NCBI GenBank assembly: GCA_945829235.1
Contig: CALZUA010000016.1
Coordinates: 1 to 64,000, forward strand
From: an uncultured Clostridia bacterium
GTDB lineage: Bacteria; Bacillota; Clostridia; Oscillospirales; Ruminococcaceae
Length of the DNA: 64,000 nt
Direction of reading: 5' to 3'
In this document: positions 35,864 to 45,410 of the stretch, one piece after another
Layout of the letters: every line of letters begins with the position of its first letter
How positions within the stretch are numbered: position 1 is the first letter of the stretch
The notes under the pieces: model-generated
What the model was told of the DNA's origin: nothing
The model's database searches: none
Seen by the model: the letters and a program-made list of their open reading frames with translations, nothing else
Made by a program: the position numbers and the translations under genes

Positions 35864-36886
35864 TCACCTCTGAATATAAGACGGATATTCGGCAATTTCA
35901 CCGCGGATAAATTTCGCCAGCAAATTGCTCTGAACAAACGGAAGAAGCCCCAGCTTAATCTTCTGTTTAAGATACGGGTGCAGAATATCCGTGCGCTTCT
36001 TTTCCTGCCAGAGCGTCAACAGCTTTTTCCGCCCGTCCTTTGTCAGGAGAACCGCCCCGCCCGACTGTTGTTCAAAATCACCCGCATTTATCTGTTTGAG
36101 ATTGATTGCCGTGAGGACAAACCGCTCCGCAATACACCTCACCTCTTCCACAAGGTCACACGCAAGCGAGCTTCTTCCCGAGCGCAATTCGTGATAAAAA
36201 CCGACATAGCTGTCCAGACCAACGCTTTCAAGTGCCGAAGCAAACTCGTTTGTGAGGATTGTGTACATAAACGACAACAGCGCGTTTGTGCGGTCAAGCG
36301 GCGGGCGTTTTGTGCGCATTGCAAGGTGAAAATCGTCCTTTTGCTGAATAATCATTCGGTCAAAAATATCGAAATACGCCTTTGCGCAATTCCCCTCCAC
36401 ACCCATAATTTCGCTTTTGTCGTTCAGCGAATACACCTCGTCAATCGCCCGCTCCAGCTTGCCGATAAGAGCACTCGCCGCGCCGTCCTCGTCAATTTCA
36501 GGTCTGTCGCGAAGAGAACGCTGAACGGTGAAACGCGTGTTTGCGAGCTTTGCCGCAACGGTGTTTTTGACCAACATCGGCTGATACTCCGAGAACAGCT
36601 TTATCTGCTCCACGCGCAACAAAACATTACCGCGTGCCTTACCCGAAACCTTTGCCAAAAATTTGCCCTCGGGTGAGAGAAAGCTGATTCCAACGCCGTC
36701 CTCGCAACACTTGCCCATCAGTGCCGGTGAACAGCCGAGATACGAAAAACAAACAATGTTTTCGAGATTAACAAGCGGGAAACGCGCGGTTCTGTTATCG
36801 CTCATTTTGACGACAATGTTCTCGCCGTCAAGCGACAGGTAAGCGGTTTCATCGGTAATATAAAGTGTGTTTAACAGCTTTTTCAA
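35864..36886 (-). CDS. cas1: Cas1, spacer integrase (type I-C)
   Basis: A 340-residue Cas1. The metal-binding residues are in GVEGNCAKAYF (Glu), YHELRSGRSSLACDL (His) and the acidic LVEEVR segment that follows. I take the TTG at 36886, which overlaps the cas4 stop (TTGA) and gives the usual N-terminus MKKLLNTLYITDE; the longer frame to 36955 runs inside cas4. Length fits type I-C Cas1 (about 343). Confidence 0.96.
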   Translation of the reverse strand: MKKLLNTLYITDETAYLSLDGENIVVKMSDNRTARFPLVNLENIVCFSYLGCSPALMGKCCEDGVGISFLSPEGKFLAKVSGKARGNVLLRVEQIKLFSEYQPMLVKNTVAAKLANTRFTVQRSLRDRPEIDEDGAASALIGKLERAIDEVYSLNDKSEIMGVEGNCAKAYFDIFDRMIIQQKDDFHLAMRTKRPPLDRTNALLSFMYTILTNEFASALESVGLDSYVGFYHELRSGRSSLACDLVEEVRCIAERFVLTAINLKQINAGDFEQQSGGAVLLTKDGRKKLLTLWQEKKRTDILHPYLKQKIKLGLLPFVQSNLLAKFIRGEIAEYPSYIQR

Positions 36887-37545
36887 TCCTTGTCGCCCCT
36901 TATCTGTTTTAGAATTTCCTTTTGCACGGAATAAGCCGGACATTTCGGCATACAAACGCTTTCCAGCGAACAGCCGCTACAATTCTGCTTCGGCGGTCGC
37001 TTCGGGATAACGCCGCTGTCAAGCACCTCGCGCATTTCCGAGAGCAGTTTTGTGAGCAATGCAAAATACTTGTCATACTCCTCGTCAAACGGGAGCGGAA
37101 CTCTGCGCTTAACGTCCGAATAATACAAAACTCCGTTGCAGTTCACGCCGTAAATGCTGTCGGCGCAGAGCTTTTGCGCGAACACCTGAATTGCATCGGG
37201 AACGCTGATTTCGTTGTTCTTGGGACGCGTGGGCTTGTACTCGACAACGGTTACTGCGTATCTTCCGCCAAGCTTTTCGGAAAAATCCGCGCTGTTGCTC
37301 GTGCGAAACTCAATGCAGTCGGCAACGCCGAAAATATCCAGCTCATCGTTATACAGCTGAACCGAGCTTTCCGCTTTTATTGATTTTGACGAGAACGAGT
37401 GCTCGCCGCTGTGAACACGCTCGTGGACAAGATTTCCCTTGACCACAAGCGCGTTTTCCTGCCAATCATCGTTGATTTCAAGCAACCCAAAACGCCGCGG
37501 ACAGTACAAATAGTGCTGAATTGCACGAATGTTAATCGGTTGCAT
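36883..37545 (-). CDS. cas4: Cas4, PAM-selecting nuclease
   Basis: A 220-residue RecB-family nuclease. N-terminal cluster cysteine in YLYCPRRF, nuclease residues in VHERVHSGE, DIFGVADCIEF and VVEYKP, and the three C-terminal cluster cysteines in NCSGCSLESVCMPKC. It processes prespacers and selects the PAM in types that carry it. Its ATG shares a base with the cas7 stop (TAATG). Confidence 0.96.
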   Translation of the reverse strand: MQPINIRAIQHYLYCPRRFGLLEINDDWQENALVVKGNLVHERVHSGEHSFSSKSIKAESSVQLYNDELDIFGVADCIEFRTSNSADFSEKLGGRYAVTVVEYKPTRPKNNEISVPDAIQVFAQKLCADSIYGVNCNGVLYYSDVKRRVPLPFDEEYDKYFALLTKLLSEMREVLDSGVIPKRPPKQNCSGCSLESVCMPKCPAYSVQKEILKQIRGDKD

Positions 37546-38408
37546 TACAGCATTTCGATAAGCTCAACACCCTCGGGCAAATCGCCTTCGGCTGTTATCG
37601 TGTAATCGCTGAATTTTCTCGGGCAATCTATATCTTCGTTCTTAACCGCCTTAACGCTCTCCAACAAAATGTGCGCGGGGCAATTCCCGAGAGCGTCGCT
37701 GTGCTTGAACACAAACAGCTTTCTCAGACACATTTTGCCGCGGGCGGCGCTTCTGTCGTGCTCGAACATATTGATAATCGCTTTCCAAAGCAACGCGAGG
37801 TCATCGTCCGAAAAGCCTGTCTTTTGTGCAAGCATCGCCGAAACATAACCATCTGCCCTGTACAGACCGTAGGGGATTATGTTCTTTTTGCCAAATTCGG
37901 TATCTCCTGTTTCTGTGCGCTCCTCAGTGGTTCGCGCTTGGCGGGTTATCGTAACCTCCTGCGCGGAAACAGGGTCAATGCTTCGTGCAAAATTGAGCTG
38001 AACCGGACCTCTCACAATTCCGATAGGGTCATCGCCCGTGCTCATTACAGCGCCGAACGTGCGGACATCAAAATAATTCGCGCACATAAAATTCATCGCC
38101 TTGACGGTATCCTCGTTTGATTTCTTGGACTTTTTCCCCGTTTCGATATTGAGTGCCTTGTAAGCATCGGTGAATTTTGTGTTGAGCGAACAGTCGGGAT
38201 TTATCAAGATTTTATACCCCTCCTCGCTCGCTTTGACGATATCAACAAAGTTTCTGATTTTGCGCTTAAGGCACACATCTGTGACAAGTCCAAGCGAGGA
38301 CTCGGGGTCAACGCGCGGCATATTTCCGGCATCGGGGTCGCCGTTCGGGTTGCCGTTTTCCACATCGAAGAACATAACAAATTCGTATCTGTTTTTGATT
38401 GCGTCCAT
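37545..38408 (-). CDS. cas7: Cas7 (Csd2), Cascade backbone
   Basis: A 287-residue Csd2-type Cas7 with the typical start NRYEFVMFFDVENGNPNGDP, an RRM-fold backbone subunit that coats the crRNA. GGAT stands 8 bp before the ATG, and the gene starts 18 bp after cas8c. Confidence 0.95.
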   Translation of the reverse strand: MDAIKNRYEFVMFFDVENGNPNGDPDAGNMPRVDPESSLGLVTDVCLKRKIRNFVDIVKASEEGYKILINPDCSLNTKFTDAYKALNIETGKKSKKSNEDTVKAMNFMCANYFDVRTFGAVMSTGDDPIGIVRGPVQLNFARSIDPVSAQEVTITRQARTTEERTETGDTEFGKKNIIPYGLYRADGYVSAMLAQKTGFSDDDLALLWKAIINMFEHDRSAARGKMCLRKLFVFKHSDALGNCPAHILLESVKAVKNEDIDCPRKFSDYTITAEGDLPEGVELIEML

Positions 38409-38426
38409 AGTAAAAATCCTTTCTTA

Positions 38427-38780
38427 TCACTTTTCAGCCTTTGTGTAAAGGCTCTTGTTCTGCTGATAGTAACCGATGATAAACTCGCCCTGTTCATCGA
38501 GCGAAAGCGTTGGCGGGAATTTTCCGTCAAGCTTGTCCACTGCCTCGGAGATGAGCTTGTTGATATAACCGCCGTTTTCGGCTTTTTCAAGGTGGTGCTG
38601 AGCAAGCATCATCAGCCTCGGGAAAACGGACGCCGGTCTTGAGCAAGCCGATGAGAAATACGCGTCCTTGATTGTGCGGTCTAATTTTGTCTTGGAAGCA
38701 TTTCTCTGCGCGTATTCAAGAAGCGCAAAAATTCGTCCGCAGACATACGCCGTGCTGTTGTTTTCCGTGTCAAGTGACAT
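38427..38780 (-). CDS. cas11c: Cas11c, translated from inside cas8c
   Basis: Type I-C effectors contain a small subunit translated from an in-frame internal start of cas8c. Here the ATG at 38780 has GGAGG exactly 8 bp upstream (38789-38793), the strongest ribosome site in the gene, and it opens MSLDTENNSTAYVCGRIFALL, which fits the known Cas11c N-terminus (LD, then AY-x2-GR-x-FA-x-LE). The product would be 117 residues. It stabilises the displaced strand as part of Cascade. The site is visible in the sequence; the function is known from other I-C systems. Confidence 0.85.
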   Translation of the reverse strand: MSLDTENNSTAYVCGRIFALLEYAQRNASKTKLDRTIKDAYFSSACSRPASVFPRLMMLAQHHLEKAENGGYINKLISEAVDKLDGKFPPTLSLDEQGEFIIGYYQQNKSLYTKAEK

Positions 38781-40202
38781 TGAGATAACCTCCTGTTTAT
38801 TCAAAATACGAGCCTTCCTGTTCAGGCACGCTTTAATTAACGCGATTCTTGTGCCGCCTATTTTTCCGCTTATCAAACCGTCCGTTTTACAACGCTGAAT
38901 TACCGTACCGAGCAACGACTGCGGGTAACGAGTGCCGTTGAGAATACTCTGCATAAAAGCCGAGTAAAGCGGATAGGGCGGCTTTCTATCTTCGGTTTTC
39001 GGCGGGAAAAGCACGTTCATAAGTTGCAACACGGGAATTTGTTTGTTCTTGTCAAGACCATCGTGCATAAGGTCGCGCTGATGTTGAGCGATATTTTTGA
39101 TAAAGCCCGCAATGGTATTTCGGTAGATAAATTTCAGGCTCACGCGCGATGAATTTGGCGTGAAACCGGCGATGTAGAAATTCACCGACGGGTCAATCCC
39201 CTCCGCCGACAAATCAACCGAAGAAATCTCCCCCACACGCGCCTTTGCCATAACGCTTGAAAGGCGATTTTCGGTTTCCTCTCGGTCCGCCTTATTATCG
39301 GTGCAGAAAAAGCTGAAGATATCGCACACGGCGCTGTCCGTCTGCACGTTGTCGGTGTCCGCCCAATAAGCAAGCGTCAGGTCATCGAGATAGGTGTGGT
39401 GACCGTCCGTGCGGAGAATCCAGTTTAGCGCGGCGGCGTACTTTTCGGCGGCAACCGCGGAAATACTGCTGTTTGCGGACTGCCGCTTGCCGTAGGATTC
39501 GTCGGAGGGATTGTTGAAGCAGACGAGCTTGGGATTCATTTTAGTATTGCGAATACCCTTGATAACACCATGCTTACTCATAATTGATTGATTGGGAGCG
39601 CCTGTTATTGCGCAAGTTCCTATTGTACAGTCATCATAGGTGCGATTACTGTATTGCTCGGAACATTTTTTTACAATCTGACTATCATTTTGAAGCTGTA
39701 TCTCGGGGTGCCCGTTCAAAGCAAAACAACATTTTGAGCCGATTACACGCTTATAAATTGTCCCTTCAACATTTTCCGGCGGAGTCCAATTCTCCAAGAA
39801 ATTCCTGTAAGCATTTACAATGGGCGAGTCAATTCCCTCGATAAATTGTAGATTCTTCTCGACAAAAGCATCGTGCTTCTGTTTGTAGAAAAAAATTGAT
39901 TTAACCTTGTTATCTACATCAAATCCAAATATATAATCACTTCTAAAATCAAGCAAATATGCCAAAACAGAGCTAGAATCAGGGTGAACAGGTACTTTTA
40001 TTATTCTGCCGACTTTCTTGACAGAAACGCCCTTTTTGGTTTCTGTTTTGATTTCCTCAACATAATCGACAATATCGGCAACAGAACCATCGGGATTAAG
40101 CATTATCATAAATGTTACGATTTGTTCGGCAAATCCTTCGGTATCAATAAGCCCGTTTGCCGCAAGCGTGTCGTAATATTTGCAAAGCGCGCTAATCAGC
40201 AT
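38427..40202 (-). CDS. cas8c: Cas8c (Csd1), large Cascade subunit
   Basis: A 591-residue Csd1 beginning MLISALCKYYDTLA, with the family's conserved AYLLDFRSDYIFGFD-like region (here AYLLDFRSDYIFGFDVDN) and WADTDNVQ. It recognises the PAM and recruits Cas3. Its start overlaps the cas5 stop by 7 bp. The 3' 354 bp also encode Cas11c from an internal start (see next entry). Confidence 0.95.
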   Translation of the reverse strand: MLISALCKYYDTLAANGLIDTEGFAEQIVTFMIMLNPDGSVADIVDYVEEIKTETKKGVSVKKVGRIIKVPVHPDSSSVLAYLLDFRSDYIFGFDVDNKVKSIFFYKQKHDAFVEKNLQFIEGIDSPIVNAYRNFLENWTPPENVEGTIYKRVIGSKCCFALNGHPEIQLQNDSQIVKKCSEQYSNRTYDDCTIGTCAITGAPNQSIMSKHGVIKGIRNTKMNPKLVCFNNPSDESYGKRQSANSSISAVAAEKYAAALNWILRTDGHHTYLDDLTLAYWADTDNVQTDSAVCDIFSFFCTDNKADREETENRLSSVMAKARVGEISSVDLSAEGIDPSVNFYIAGFTPNSSRVSLKFIYRNTIAGFIKNIAQHQRDLMHDGLDKNKQIPVLQLMNVLFPPKTEDRKPPYPLYSAFMQSILNGTRYPQSLLGTVIQRCKTDGLISGKIGGTRIALIKACLNRKARILNKQEVISMSLDTENNSTAYVCGRIFALLEYAQRNASKTKLDRTIKDAYFSSACSRPASVFPRLMMLAQHHLEKAENGGYINKLISEAVDKLDGKFPPTLSLDEQGEFIIGYYQQNKSLYTKAEK

Positions 40203-40927
40203 CGCATTTCCCTCCTGTATTTCTGAACATCGATAACGCCGTCAACAATATGCGGGCGGTAAAACAACGGCTCGGCGCTGTCGGAGAAAACAGGCGCGTC
40301 CCAGTCGTTGTTCACGGGAACACCGCCGTCCGCGAATTTCAGCCCGTAGAGCATAAAACCGAGGTCCGTGTCGCCCATAAGCTCGGGTGAAATCTCGTTC
40401 ATCGGGAACTCCTCAACCAACCGCAGGCTCTTGACCGAAAACTCCCGACAACCAAGAACCGGTTGCCGAAAAGCCTGTCCGTTCCTTAATCTGCGCAGGA
40501 TAATGTTGTAGTGCTTTTTCTCGGTATCGTCGTCGTTTTCGCTTTTAAGCCCCGTCATCTCAAAGTGAAACTCAATCCCATACCTCACGTCACGGAGCAA
40601 CATTCCCGCGCGTTGATTTATGGTGTCTTCGGCGGCACTGATGAAGATTTCAGGTGAACCGCCCTTGCCGTTCATCGCCTTTTTCACCTCGCCAAAATTT
40701 ACCTTTTTTTTGGTTTCGTTGCGGCGAATGTTGATAAACCGTATCGGGTTGAACACCACAATTTTGTCGATAACATAGCGGATTGCGGGTTTCCAGTAAA
40801 CGCATTTCAGCAACCCCTCAAGAGCGCCCGGCGTTGGAACATCATACGAAACTCGTTCAACCTTCATCTCGGGGCGAGTAAAACACGCGAAATCGCCGTC
40901 CACGATAACCTTAAATCCATAACCCAT
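40196..40927 (-). CDS. cas5: Cas5c (Cas5d), crRNA endonuclease
   Basis: A 243-residue Cas5 of the I-C type, which replaces Cas6 by cutting the repeat hairpin itself. Opens MGYGFKVIVDGDFACFTRPE and contains YDVPTPGALEGLLKCVYWKP. I take the ATG at 40927, 8 bp after GAGAGG; ATG and GTG codons at 40933 and 40936 are too close to that site. The gene ends inside the cas8c start (ATGCTGA). Confidence 0.95.
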   Translation of the reverse strand: MGYGFKVIVDGDFACFTRPEMKVERVSYDVPTPGALEGLLKCVYWKPAIRYVIDKIVVFNPIRFINIRRNETKKKVNFGEVKKAMNGKGGSPEIFISAAEDTINQRAGMLLRDVRYGIEFHFEMTGLKSENDDDTEKKHYNIILRRLRNGQAFRQPVLGCREFSVKSLRLVEEFPMNEISPELMGDTDLGFMLYGLKFADGGVPVNNDWDAPVFSDSAEPLFYRPHIVDGVIDVQKYRREMRC

Positions 40928-40939
40928 TTTCATCACCTC

Positions 40940-43120
40940 TCATAAAACTGTATTCATATTGTAATCGGGATTTAATCCCGTTTCGGACGAATAATACTCG
41001 GGTACATCGAGAACATAAGCAAAGCCAATCTGACGCAAAATCCCCGTTTCAAGCAACTGCTTAAACTCCCCGTAATGAAGCGATGCGGAACATCTCGCGA
41101 GCCTTCTCAATGCCGAAGAACCGTATTTCAGGCTGTCGATAAGCGCTTGGTTTTCGCTGTTCGGGATAATGACATTTATGGTGTCGCTGTCAATCATATT
41201 AAAGCTGTCGGCGTAATCGCGAAACGGGATACTGTCGGGCTTCACACCGCTTTTGTATATCGTTCCGCTGTCAACCGAGCTTTCGAGCGCACCATAAAGT
41301 CGGTTGTAGTAATCGACAATGCACTCGGGTGAAAAAATATCATCATATTCGCGCATAAGGCTCTGCGTAATATTCGCGCGCATCTTCAAGCCCCTCGGGA
41401 TTGCCGCGCCGTCAAACGTGAAAACGTGCATAAAACCGTCCTTGCGTCTGCCCTCACGGTTGCACCTTCCCGAAGACTGAATAATACTGTCCAGCCCCGA
41501 AAGCTCGCGATAAACCGCCTCAAAATCAAGGTCAACGCCCGCTTCTATCAGCGAGGTTGAAATCACCGTAACAGGCTTTTTCCCTATCAATAAGCGGATT
41601 TTCTCGATTGCCGCAGAACGGTCCTCGGGAGTCATATAAGTTGAAAGACAAAAGCGGTTTTCACGGGTACATTTTTGGTAAAGCTCACGGGCACGTTTTC
41701 GGCTGTTGACGATAATAAGCGTGCTGTCGAGAGCCTCGGCGTTTATCAGCAGGCTCTCCTCGCTCACCGTGCCGATGTCCTCGCACTTGCAGTTCCTGAA
41801 GCACAAAAAACTGCTCTTGTCCGAAATCAGCTCCGCGAAATCGCAACCTATCGCGTATTTTTTGAACATCGCGGAAAAATCAGGCATTGTCGCGGACAGG
41901 AACAACGCCTCGCAGTTCAGATAATTCACAAGATACCCCACCCCGCGCAGGCACGGCTGCAAAAACTCAGCGGGCATCATATGTACCTCATCGAATACAA
42001 TAACGCTGTCGGCGATATTGTGGAGCTTTCGGAGCTTTGACGAGCGGTTGTGATAGAGCGACTGGAAGAACTGAACGTTGGTTGTGATAATCAGCGGCGC
42101 GTCCCAATTTTCCGTGCAACGCGAGAGATACTCCGCGCTCATTTCATCATCGCACGCGTTGTCAAAATCAAAGTTGGAGTGGTGCTGTAAAACAGGAAGA
42201 ACAGCACCGAAAAGGTGCTCGAAATTATCCGCGGTCTGCTCGATAATCGAGGTGTACGGGATAACATAAATGACGCGCTTTTTCCCGCTTTTAACCGCGC
42301 TTTGGAGAGCAAGCTTGATACTGCAAAGCGTCTTGCCGCTACCCGTGGGCATATTGAGAATTTTGACGGGAGCAACGTCGCTTGAACAAAACGCTTGTTG
42401 CTGGAGTTGCTTTCGTGCACGGCAAACCTCCGTGTCGTTCGGCATTTTGCTGAGCTTTTCGTCAACCCGTTTCAGCGCGGCAACAAAGTCCCCTTTCAGC
42501 CCGCGCTCCATTCCTCCCGAACAAAAATTCTCGGTATTGAGGAAATCCGCGTCGGTTAAACAAGAATAAACATAGCGCGTGAAAAACGCATAGCGCTCGA
42601 CAAGTTCGCGTTCAAGAGCGCTCTTGTCGTTGACGGGGAGATTTTTTTGCAACAACCCGACAGCCGATAAAAGCGTGCTTTCCTCGGGAGTTGCACAAAA
42701 TTTCTCGAAAAGCTCACGGTGCGGTTCAAGGTCATCGGGAGCTCTTGCGAGAGCGTCTTGCAGAGAACCGTCGGGAGAGCTTTCGGTTGGGATACCGTTC
42801 TGCAAGCCCGAGTGATGACCGGCGGTGCAATACTCCAGCAACAACGCAAACAAACCAAAATATTTGCCGCTGTTCGAGCGTTTTTGTATCTCCTGAGCGG
42901 CAACACAGGCGTGTTCGCAAGGCAACTTTGTTTTCCCGCGGATACGCCGCTGAAAGCCGTCGCGAAACTTGCCGATATCGTGGATTTGTGCGGCAAATTC
43001 CGCAAGCGGCTTGAACGGCTCGACAGCAAAACCGCGCGCCAAATCCGCGGTTTCCTGCAAATGCTCCTCGATTGTTTGCTCCGCGTCATCGTCCCTGATG
43101 TGAGCCAAAAATTTCTCCAT
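40940..43120 (-). CDS. cas3: Cas3, HD nuclease-helicase
   Basis: A 726-residue Cas3. HD nuclease: EEHLQETADLA and the metal-binding QIHDIGKF, with HHSG further on. Helicase: Walker A MPTGSGKT, Walker B VFDEVHMMP, motif III LSATMP, motif VI QSSGRCNREGR. It degrades target DNA after Cascade binding. GGAGAGG precedes the ATG at 43120; upstream in-frame codons to 43153 have no site. First gene of the cas operon. Confidence 0.97.
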   Translation of the reverse strand: MEKFLAHIRDDDAEQTIEEHLQETADLARGFAVEPFKPLAEFAAQIHDIGKFRDGFQRRIRGKTKLPCEHACVAAQEIQKRSNSGKYFGLFALLLEYCTAGHHSGLQNGIPTESSPDGSLQDALARAPDDLEPHRELFEKFCATPEESTLLSAVGLLQKNLPVNDKSALERELVERYAFFTRYVYSCLTDADFLNTENFCSGGMERGLKGDFVAALKRVDEKLSKMPNDTEVCRARKQLQQQAFCSSDVAPVKILNMPTGSGKTLCSIKLALQSAVKSGKKRVIYVIPYTSIIEQTADNFEHLFGAVLPVLQHHSNFDFDNACDDEMSAEYLSRCTENWDAPLIITTNVQFFQSLYHNRSSKLRKLHNIADSVIVFDEVHMMPAEFLQPCLRGVGYLVNYLNCEALFLSATMPDFSAMFKKYAIGCDFAELISDKSSFLCFRNCKCEDIGTVSEESLLINAEALDSTLIIVNSRKRARELYQKCTRENRFCLSTYMTPEDRSAAIEKIRLLIGKKPVTVISTSLIEAGVDLDFEAVYRELSGLDSIIQSSGRCNREGRRKDGFMHVFTFDGAAIPRGLKMRANITQSLMREYDDIFSPECIVDYYNRLYGALESSVDSGTIYKSGVKPDSIPFRDYADSFNMIDSDTINVIIPNSENQALIDSLKYGSSALRRLARCSASLHYGEFKQLLETGILRQIGFAYVLDVPEYYSSETGLNPDYNMNTVL

Positions 43121-43167
43121 AAGCCTCTCCAATTTCAAGTTAATAAGAAGCAAATCCCTTGCACTTT

Positions 43168-43204
43168 ATTATACACCGTGAACAAAATAATGTCAATAAT
43201 GACA
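43168..43204 (-). promoter_or_regulatory. cas operon promoter with palindromic operator
   Basis: Minus strand TTGACA (43196-43191), 17 bp, TATAAT (43173-43168): the only good promoter upstream of cas3. The -35 box is covered by the palindrome TGTCA-ATAA-TGACA (43191-43204), a likely repressor or regulator site. Confidence 0.75.
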
Positions 43205-43294
43205 TACAAAATTCGGCGATTTTCCATAATTTTTGGTAAAATCGCCGAAATTTTTCTTTGCCAAAAAAGTTGAATTAACGGGAATTTTGTCAAG

Positions 43295-44155
43295 TCAATC
43301 CGCCGCGATAATGCTCACCGAAATCCTGTCCTCGGGAATTAAGCTCACCGATGTCACAACCTTTGCGTTTTCGTCCAACACCTTGTTCAAACTATCGTAC
43401 AAATCGTTGAATTCGGAAACCGTGATATCATTCGCACAGCTGAAATGAACGACAGCGCGCTTGGTGTTCTCGGGAATAATCTCGGAGAGTTTTTCCGCAA
43501 GCGCCTGAAATTTGTTTTCATCACAAACTGTTTCCGTGATGAAACGAGCGTTTTGCACACCACGAAGAACCGCCCGAAAGTTGTCGATATCCGCACACAT
43601 ATAGTATTCGCCGTCGCATAAATCCGGCGTCATTTGCACAATCTCGCGGAACCTTTCATCAATTATCTCGAAAACCTGCGTTATGCCCATTCCGCGCATA
43701 TTTGAAGGCTTCGGCACTTCAACCATCGCGTCAACCTTATCCATAAGCTTCTCTCGCTGTTCCTCCGCGGCTTTGACCTTTTCACTCGACTCAAATACAA
43801 ATGGCATCGTGTACGCGCAGATTGTAAAAGCGCCGCTTTCCTTTGCGATTTCGCTAACCGCCGAAACAATTCTCGAGCTATTCGCTTCTCCCATACCCGT
43901 ACAGATATAAGCGAAATTCGCGCCGTCAAAGAACTCGCTGATTTCCTTTAGCTCGTAGTCGGCGGGACTATAAGACGCTCCGAGAACACGAGCTTTCACA
44001 TTGTCCGCGGAATACTTTCGGATATCCGAATTGTAGTCGGCAACCATAAATTCAACCGAAACATACTCGTTCGACTGAAACGACTTCGCCATTAAACCAA
44101 CAGCTTCCGAACCCACTAGCCCCCAACCGAAAACTCTGATTTTGTAATTTTCCAT
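43295..44155 (-). CDS. divergent FtsZ/tubulin-like protein with degenerate GTP loop
   Basis: A 286-residue protein whose layout follows FtsZ. N-terminal Rossmann loop: IRVFGWGLVGSEAVGLM in place of the usual GxGGxGxNAV. The position of the tubulin signature GGGTGTG reads CTGMGEANSSR, followed by AVSEIAKESGAFTICAYTMP and FVFESSEK, both strongly FtsZ-like. The C-terminal domain (RAVVHFSCANDITVSEFNDL, then KVVTSVSLIPEDRISVSII) matches FtsZ's second domain up to the last strand. The linker and FtsA/ZipA-binding tail of FtsZ are missing. GTP binding is doubtful. AAGGAGG precedes the ATG. It is the third gene of an operon with two LRR proteins. Confidence 0.75.
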   Translation of the reverse strand: MENYKIRVFGWGLVGSEAVGLMAKSFQSNEYVSVEFMVADYNSDIRKYSADNVKARVLGASYSPADYELKEISEFFDGANFAYICTGMGEANSSRIVSAVSEIAKESGAFTICAYTMPFVFESSEKVKAAEEQREKLMDKVDAMVEVPKPSNMRGMGITQVFEIIDERFREIVQMTPDLCDGEYYMCADIDNFRAVLRGVQNARFITETVCDENKFQALAEKLSEIIPENTKRAVVHFSCANDITVSEFNDLYDSLNKVLDENAKVVTSVSLIPEDRISVSIIAAD

Positions 44156-44192
44156 AATCTTTTCCTCCTTATTTTAACGACATTTTTGTCGA

Positions 44193-45410
44193 TTACCAAC
44201 GAATTTCATTGTAAAACCAAACCTGTTCAAAATCGAAATCCGCGTCTTTTTCATTATCCAAATCGCTGTCCGAAACAGCAAATCTCTCGGGAAGAGAATC
44301 AAGCTGCGGACATTGCGAGAAAGCGTCTTTTTCGACAATTCTTATACTGTCGGGAATTGAGATTGTGCAAAGGCTTTCGCAACCCAAAAACGCGCTTTCG
44401 CCGATTACCTCAACCGAGCTTGGCAAAACCACATTGTCCAAATCACTGCACCGCATAAACGAATATTCAGCAATGCTTTTCAAGCCGCTCGGAAGGTCAA
44501 TTTCACCAAGCTCTATACAAAACGCAAACGACATTCTTCCGATACCTTTCACGCTGTCGGGAATGGAGATTTCGGCGAGCTGATAACAGCAGTCAAATGC
44601 TCCATCATCGATTTTTGTTATACCATCGGCAATTGTCACCTTTTGCAAGCCCTCGCAATGATGAAACATACACTCGCTTATCTGCGCGCCTTTTCCCGTT
44701 ACCGATACCCGCTTCAGCGAGGTGTTGTCCCTTACAAGACGCTTGCAACGGCTTTTCGGTGTGAGGTGAAAGTTAAGCTCGCGGATATTCTCGAAAATGT
44801 TTGCGCCGCAGTTTTTCAAGTTGCCGCGGATTGTGATATCGGAAAGGCTTATGCAGTTCTTAAACGCACCCGTTTCAATAGCAACAACCGATTCGGGAAG
44901 GTCGATTTCCCTAAGTGAACGACACTCGCCGAACGCGTGGTTTCCGATAACTTTCACTGTTTCGGGGATTTTGATTTCGGCGAGTGAACAGCAGTTGAGA
45001 AACATTGCCTGAGGAATAGCCGAGAGCTTTTCGGGAAGCTTCACGCTTGTCAAATTCTTGCAGTTAAGAAACACGCCATCATCGATAACCTCAACGCTGT
45101 CCGGAATAGAAATGCTTCCAAGGCTTTCGCAATACGCAAACGCACATCGTCCGAGGGAAGAAATTTCACCTTTGAATATTACCCGAGCGAGATTTTTGCA
45201 ACCTATAAAGGCAAAATTTCCTATTGTGATTTTCACGCTTTCAAAGGTGATACATTCAAGCAATTCGTTGCCCTCAAACGCCTTCTCGCCTATTTCACAA
45301 ACATTCGCCGGAACAACAACCTCTCGTTCGTTTCCCGTGTACTTTTTGACAACCGAATTGTCGGTGTCTTCAACAAAATCAAATCCGTTCATTTCAAATA
45401 ATTTGTCCAT
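44193..45410 (-). CDS. cytosolic BspA-type leucine-rich-repeat protein, long
   Basis: A 405-residue protein made almost wholly of LRR_5 (BspA-like) repeats of about 23 residues with the pattern I-P-x-S-V-x-x-I-x-x-x-A-F-x-x-C-x-x-L, about 13 copies. There is no signal peptide, anchor or sorting motif, so it should be cytosolic, unlike most BspA-type surface proteins. It opens MDKLFEMNGFDFVEDTDNS and ends in an acidic tail NEKDADFDFEQVW. Its start overlaps the end of the short LRR gene by 22 bp, with GAGGAAA as ribosome site. It precedes the FtsZ-like gene by 37 bp. Confidence 0.88.
   Translation of the reverse strand: MDKLFEMNGFDFVEDTDNSVVKKYTGNEREVVVPANVCEIGEKAFEGNELLECITFESVKITIGNFAFIGCKNLARVIFKGEISSLGRCAFAYCESLGSISIPDSVEVIDDGVFLNCKNLTSVKLPEKLSAIPQAMFLNCCSLAEIKIPETVKVIGNHAFGECRSLREIDLPESVVAIETGAFKNCISLSDITIRGNLKNCGANIFENIRELNFHLTPKSRCKRLVRDNTSLKRVSVTGKGAQISECMFHHCEGLQKVTIADGITKIDDGAFDCCYQLAEISIPDSVKGIGRMSFAFCIELGEIDLPSGLKSIAEYSFMRCSDLDNVVLPSSVEVIGESAFLGCESLCTISIPDSIRIVEKDAFSQCPQLDSLPERFAVSDSDLDNEKDADFDFEQVWFYNEIRW

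Noticed and set aside
35568..43120. Missing cas6 taken as a defective CRISPR system
   Set aside because: Type I-C uses Cas5c to process crRNA; the gene set is complete for this subtype.
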